Shown: one piece after another, positions 59,125-64,000 of the stretch
How positions within the stretch are numbered: position 1 is the stretch's first letter
Layout: every line of letters starts with the position of its first letter
From: Nocardioides lijunqiniae
GTDB taxonomy: Bacteria; Actinomycetota; Actinomycetes; Propionibacteriales; Nocardioidaceae
Length of the DNA stretch: 64,000 nucleotides
Assembly: GCF_015024225.1 (NCBI RefSeq)
Contig: NZ_JACJGM010000019.1
Coordinates: 51,960 to 115,959 of the forward strand
Reading direction: 5' to 3'
Notes under the pieces: generated by a model
Databases searched by the model: none
Told to the model about the DNA's origin: nothing
The model's input: the letters and a program-made list of their open reading frames with translations, nothing else
Made by a program: the position numbers and the translations under genes

Positions 59125-60570
<1,446 letters not shown>

Positions 60571-60602
60571 GGGGCGCTCCGCGGGTCGGTGGGGTGGGTG
60601 GG

Positions 60603-61586
60603 TCAGGGGATCAGGACGGGGGCGTCGCGCACGAAGCGCTCGAGCTGGTCCCAGTCCTCCAGGAGGCCGTCCGAGCCGAGGCCGGAGGCCACCAGCGCGG
60701 CGGCGCCCGACGCGCGGCGCAGCGAGTCCTCGACCGAGTCGCCGCGGACGGTGCTGAGCAGGAACGTCGCGCAGAACGAGTCGCCGCAGCCGGTGGTGTC
60801 GACGACCTCGACGCGGAACGCCGGCTGGTGCACGACCCGGTCGGCGTCGCGGTAGACGGCGCCGTGCTCGCCGCAGGTGACGACGACGGCGCGCGGCCCG
60901 TGCTCGAGGAGCCGGCCCGCGACCTCCTCGGGGGTGCCGTCCCCGACCAGGCCGACGGCCTGCTCGAGGTTGGGCATGAAGTAGTCGGCGCCCGGCAGGA
61001 GCTCGAGCAGGTCGGCCTCCAGCCACTGCGCGGAGGACTGGAAGTCCAGGGAGACGACGGCGCCGGACGCCCGCGCCGCGCGCATGACCTCCAGCGACCG
61101 GGGCCGGTCCAGGGCGCTCATCGCGTCCAGGCCGCCGATGTGCACGCCGGCGAAGCCGTCGAGGTCCGGCGGGCCGAGGTCGTCCCAGGTCGCGATCCCG
61201 TTGGCGCCCTTGACGTGCAGCGCCGGCCGGTCGCCGTTGGGTCGCACCAGCAGGATCGAGGCGGACGTCTGCACGCCGTCCAGGTGCACGACGCCGGCGG
61301 TGTCGATGCCGTGCCCCCGCAGGCTGCTGAGGAGGAAGGCGCCGATCTCGTCGTTGCCCACGGCGCCGAACGTCGACACGTCGGCCCCCAGCAGCGCGAG
61401 GTCGACGGCCACGCCCGCGGCGGTGCCGGCCGGGGCGACGCGGATCTCCTGCAGCCGCAGGCTGTTCTGCCCGCTGGGCAGGTGGTCGACCGGCGCGCCC
61501 AGGGTGTCGAGGATGTGCACGCCGACGGTGGCGATCCTCGGCCGGGCGGAGCCGGGGGCTGTGTCGGTGGTCAGGGGCTCGGTCAT
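60603..61586 (-). CDS. PfkB-family carbohydrate kinase
   Basis: A 327-residue ribokinase-fold sugar kinase from ATG 61586. Family signatures are PAGTAAGVAVDLALLGADVS near the substrate pocket and VVDTTGCGDSFCATFLLSTV with the catalytic Asp near residue 268. The substrate is not predictable. The class II aldolase start lies eight bases away in the same operon, suggesting kinase-then-aldolase chemistry on a small sugar or sugar acid. The aldehyde dehydrogenase follows 32 bp downstream. Confidence 0.92.
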   Translation of the reverse strand: MTEPLTTDTAPGSARPRIATVGVHILDTLGAPVDHLPSGQNSLRLQEIRVAPAGTAAGVAVDLALLGADVSTFGAVGNDEIGAFLLSSLRGHGIDTAGVVHLDGVQTSASILLVRPNGDRPALHVKGANGIATWDDLGPPDLDGFAGVHIGGLDAMSALDRPRSLEVMRAARASGAVVSLDFQSSAQWLEADLLELLPGADYFMPNLEQAVGLVGDGTPEEVAGRLLEHGPRAVVVTCGEHGAVYRDADRVVHQPAFRVEVVDTTGCGDSFCATFLLSTVRGDSVEDSLRRASGAAALVASGLGSDGLLEDWDQLERFVRDAPVLIP

Positions 61587-61594
61587 CGGGTCCT

Positions 61595-62245
61595 TCACAG
61601 TCGGTAGCCGGTCTGCTGGGCGCTGCGTGCGACGTCCTCGAGCTCGGCCATGGTGAGCTCGGCCGGCTCGCCGAGCACGGCGGCCCGGCAGTAGAGCTGG
61701 CAGAGCCACTCGAGCTTCTCGGCGTTCTGGGTGGCCTCCTCGAGGTCCCCTCCGTAGGCCACCGCGCCGTGGTTGCGCATCAGGGCGCCGCGGCGCTCGC
61801 GCAGCGCCTCCGACACGTGCGCGGCGAGCTCGGGGCTCCCGAACGTCGCGTACGGCGCCACGCGGACGGGCCCGCCGAGGGCGCGGATCGCGTAGTGGAC
61901 GCTGGGCAGCGTGTCGCGCACCAGGCCGAGCGCGGTGGCCCAGGGAGCGTGGGTGTGCACGACCGCCCGGGCGTCCTCCGAGCCGCGGTAGACCGCGAGG
62001 TGGAGGGGGGCCTCGGACGACGGCGGGAGCGGCGCGTCGAGCACCGCGCCGTCGTGGAGGTCGAGAGTGGCGAGCTGATCGGGCAGCATCTGCTCGTAGT
62101 CGACACCGGAGGGCGTGATGAGGACTCGGTCGCCCACGCGGGCGCTGACGTTGCCGGACGTGCCGGTGACCAGCCCCGAGCGCAGCATCCGCCGGGAGAC
62201 GTCGACGACCTGGCGGCGTACCTCGTGCTCCGACGTGGCGTGCAT
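61595..62245 (-). CDS. Class II aldolase/adducin-family protein
   Basis: A 216-residue zinc-dependent aldolase of the FucA/AraD type from ATG 62245 (a GTG three bases earlier is possible). It starts with RRQVVDVSRRMLRSGLVTGT, then SGNVSARVGDRVLITPSG. The Zn His pair is VVHTHAPWATAL, a downstream His is in MRNHGAVAYGGDL, and the Glu is in SSEAPLHLAVYR. It would cleave a phosphorylated ketose or a sugar acid into two fragments, or decarboxylate. The first gene of the minus-strand trio (aldolase, PfkB kinase, aldehyde dehydrogenase). Confidence 0.92.
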   Translation of the reverse strand: MHATSEHEVRRQVVDVSRRMLRSGLVTGTSGNVSARVGDRVLITPSGVDYEQMLPDQLATLDLHDGAVLDAPLPPSSEAPLHLAVYRGSEDARAVVHTHAPWATALGLVRDTLPSVHYAIRALGGPVRVAPYATFGSPELAAHVSEALRERRGALMRNHGAVAYGGDLEEATQNAEKLEWLCQLYCRAAVLGEPAELTMAELEDVARSAQQTGYRL

Positions 62246-62278
62246 CACGGCCTTTCCAGAGGGTCGACGTACCGTGGG

Positions 62279-62311
62279 TGATTAAGTATATTAAACCTCA
62301 CTTAGTCGAAG
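62279..62311. promoter_or_regulatory. AT-rich divergent promoter between aldolase and acyl-CoA dehydrogenase
   Basis: The 84-bp gap has an unusually AT-rich core. On the minus strand TATACT (62285-62290) is a strong -10 for the aldolase; on the plus strand TATATT (62287-62292) is a -10 candidate for the dehydrogenase. TGATTA at 62279-62284 also occurs at 55567 in the other divergent promoter of the island. Confidence 0.45.
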
Positions 62312-62329
62312 ATGTTCAAGGAGAACGCC

Positions 62330-63493
62330 GTGGACGCCCAGCACGACTTGCTCGATGTTGACCACCTGCTCGATGACGAGGAGCGTGCGATCCGCGACAC
62401 TGCCCGACTCTTCGCGCAGAAGCGCCTCGCCCCCCAAGTCGCCGAGTGGTTCGAGTCCGGCACGCTGCCGGCGCGCGAGATCGCTCGCGAGATGGGGGAG
62501 GCAGGCCTGCTCGGCATGCACCTCGAAGGGTACGGCTGCGCCGGCGTCTCGTCGCTGGCCTACGGCCTGGCCAGCGCGGAGCTGGAGGCGGTCGACAGCG
62601 GGCTGCGCTCGCTGTTCTCCGTGCAGGGCTCCCTGGCGATGTACTCGATCCACGCCAACGGCTCGGAGGAGCAGCGCCAGCAGTGGCTGCCGGGCATGGC
62701 GGCCGGCACCTACGTCGGCGCGTTCGGCCTGACCGAGCCCGACCACGGCTCCAACCCCAAGGGCATGCGCACCAAGGCCCGCCAGGACGGCAGCGATTGG
62801 GTCCTCAACGGCTCGAAGATGTGGATCACGAACGGCAGCATCGCCGACGTCGTGATCATCTGGGCCCAGACCGAGGAGGGCGTGCGCGGCTTCGTCGTGC
62901 CGACGGACACCCCCGGCTTCTCGGCCCGCGACATCAAGCAGAAGATGTCGATGCGCGCCTCGGTCACCAGCGAGCTCGCCCTCGAGGACGTGCGCCTCCC
63001 GCACGACGCCATGCTGCCCGGCGCCCGCGGCCTCAGCGGCCCACTCGGCGCGCTGAACGAGGCGCGCTTCGGCATCCTGTTCGGCACCACCGGCGCCGCG
63101 CGCTCCTGCGTCGAGACCGCGATCGAGTACGCCAAGACGCGCGTGCAGTTCGACCGGCCCATCGCCGCCTTCCAGCTCACCCAGCAGAAGCTGGCCGACA
63201 TGAGCCTCGAGCACGGCAAGGCGCTGCTGCTCGCGGTGCACCTCGGCCGCCTCAAGGAGGCCGGCAGGCTCACGCACGCCCAGGTCAGCGCGGGCAAGCT
63301 CAACAACACCCGGGTCGCCCTCGACATCGCCCGGACCGCGCGCACCGTGCTGGGCGCCAACGGCGTCTCCGGCGAGTACCCCGTGATGCGCCACGCCAAC
63401 AACCTCGAGTCGGTCCTGACCTACGAGGGGACGGCCGAGATCCACACCCTCACCATCGGGCGGGCCCTCACCGGCATCTCCGCCTTCGAGTGA
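62330..63493 (+). CDS. Acyl-CoA dehydrogenase (glutaryl-CoA dehydrogenase-like)
   Basis: A 387-residue flavin enzyme. GTG 62330 follows AAGGAGAACGCC; the ATG at 62312 has no ribosome site. N-terminal helices 15-120, then the beta domain with GAFGLTEPDHGSNPKGMRTK and WITNGSIADVVIIWA, then the helical C-terminal with TRVQFDRPIAAFQLTQQKLA and catalytic Glu in LTYEGTAEIHTLTIGRALTG. The GSNP and EGT patterns are those of glutaryl-CoA dehydrogenases. It probably oxidises a CoA ester linked to the island, and may connect to the CoA-transferase at 50196. Confidence 0.9.
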   Translation: MDAQHDLLDVDHLLDDEERAIRDTARLFAQKRLAPQVAEWFESGTLPAREIAREMGEAGLLGMHLEGYGCAGVSSLAYGLASAELEAVDSGLRSLFSVQGSLAMYSIHANGSEEQRQQWLPGMAAGTYVGAFGLTEPDHGSNPKGMRTKARQDGSDWVLNGSKMWITNGSIADVVIIWAQTEEGVRGFVVPTDTPGFSARDIKQKMSMRASVTSELALEDVRLPHDAMLPGARGLSGPLGALNEARFGILFGTTGAARSCVETAIEYAKTRVQFDRPIAAFQLTQQKLADMSLEHGKALLLAVHLGRLKEAGRLTHAQVSAGKLNNTRVALDIARTARTVLGANGVSGEYPVMRHANNLESVLTYEGTAEIHTLTIGRALTGISAFE

Positions 63494-63530
63494 CCCACCC
63501 CCTCCCCCGCGACTGAAGGAGCAACCGCAC

Positions 63531-64000
63531 GTGAAGATCGGCGTCCCGAAGGAAGTCAAGAACCACGAGTACCGGGTGGCGATCACGCCGATCGGTGTGC
63601 ACGAGCTGACCGCGCACGGTCACCAGGTCTTCGTCCAGGCCGGTGCGGGAGTGGGCTCCTCGATCGCCGACGAGGAGTACGTCGCGGCGGGGGCCACGAT
63701 CGTCGCCGACGCGGACGCCGCGTGGGGCACCGACGGGTCGATCGACCTGGTGCTGAAGGTCAAGGAGCCGGTCGCGGAGGAGTACCACCGCATGCGGGAG
63801 GGCCTGACGCTGTTCACCTACCTGCACCTCGCGGCGGACAAGGCGTTGACGCAGGAGCTGGTGGCTCGCAAGGTCACGGCGATCGCCTACGAGACGGTGC
63901 AGCTGCCCTCGGGTGGGCTGCCGTTGCTGTACCCGATGTCGGAGGTCGCGGGGTGTCTGGCGCCGCAGGTCGGTGCGCACTCGCTGTTGAAGGCCCAGGG
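63531..64000 (+). CDS. ald: Alanine dehydrogenase (partial, cut by window end)
   Basis: The first 156 codons of a gene that continues beyond the window. The start is GTG 63531 with AAGGAG ten bases upstream. The start MKIGVPKEVKNHEYRVAITP is that of L-alanine dehydrogenase, which interconverts alanine with pyruvate and ammonia using NAD. LVLKVKEPVAEEY supplies the substrate Lys and LFTYLHLAADKAL the catalytic His. It follows the acyl-CoA dehydrogenase by 37 bp. The C-terminal two-thirds with the NAD-binding domain is not visible. Confidence 0.93.
   Translation, partial: MKIGVPKEVKNHEYRVAITPIGVHELTAHGHQVFVQAGAGVGSSIADEEYVAAGATIVADADAAWGTDGSIDLVLKVKEPVAEEYHRMREGLTLFTYLHLAADKALTQELVARKVTAIAYETVQLPSGGLPLLYPMSEVAGCLAPQVGAHSLLKAQ

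Overview
The window is high-GC actinobacterial chromosome. Strong third-position G/C bias, frequent GTG starts, GTGA/ATGA stop-start overlaps, leaderless-looking promoters, GTP-type PEP carboxykinase, GAF-ANTAR proteins and MmyB-type XRE regulators all fit an actinomycete. The gene types and intergenic palindromes resemble Nocardioides and relatives (my inference; no database was searched). I see no prophage, integrase, transposase, rRNA or CRISPR array. Two tRNA genes are present: tRNA-Arg(ACG) and tRNA-Ser(GCU), both on the minus strand.

Layout. (1) 1-8.5 kb: an MGT-type glycosyltransferase divergent from a TetR regulator; tRNA-Arg; two PEP carboxykinase paralogues about 640 bp apart, the first with changed active-site residues; a LuxR-like regulator; and a 44-codon gene for a tiny exported peptide behind a promoter with two CTGCANTGCAG palindromes. 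(2) 8.8-16 kb: tRNA-Ser, an SDR, a translationally coupled BTAD/LuxR regulator pair, a manganese catalase with a 10-TM metal exporter and a small membrane protein, a hemerythrin-like protein, and a WYL regulator divergent from a VOC protein. (3) 16-23.3 kb, a regulatory and rearranged stretch: an aldo-keto reductase whose stop codon lies in a 17-bp tandem repeat, nested palindromes, a doubly frameshifted formylglycine-generating-enzyme gene, two LuxR-type regulators divergent from two GAF-ANTAR proteins, and a 294-bp duplicate of the 3' end of a ROK regulator gene flanking a DUF6461-like gene.

(4) 23.3-34.3 kb: a sugar locus. The ROK repressor is divergent from a binding protein, two permeases, an MDR dehydrogenase, a Gfo/Idh/MocA oxidoreductase, a GH36 alpha-galactosidase-like protein, a GH13_18 phosphorylase-like enzyme and glycerate kinase. 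A UgpC/MsmX-type ATPase converges on it. The order recalls the E. coli ycj operon, but the glycerate kinase points to glucosylglycerate or a related glycoside as substrate. (5) 34.3-46.3 kb: MerR/SulP transporter pair, NarL-type two-component system with a MacB/FtsX exporter, a peptide-type binding protein, a shikimate-dehydrogenase-like gene, and an SDR/XRE pair.

(6) 46.3-64 kb: a large catabolic island. One arm holds an Opp/Dpp transporter, CaiB-type CoA-transferase, GntR regulator, SDR and an N,N-dimethylformamidase-like amidohydrolase. Divergent from it are a split transketolase and a class III aminotransferase. Then come an aldehyde dehydrogenase, a PfkB kinase and a class II aldolase, divergent from a glutaryl-CoA-dehydrogenase-like acyl-CoA dehydrogenase and an alanine dehydrogenase cut by the window end. 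The island looks like one pathway for an amide- or amine-containing carbon source whose identity I cannot read from sequence.
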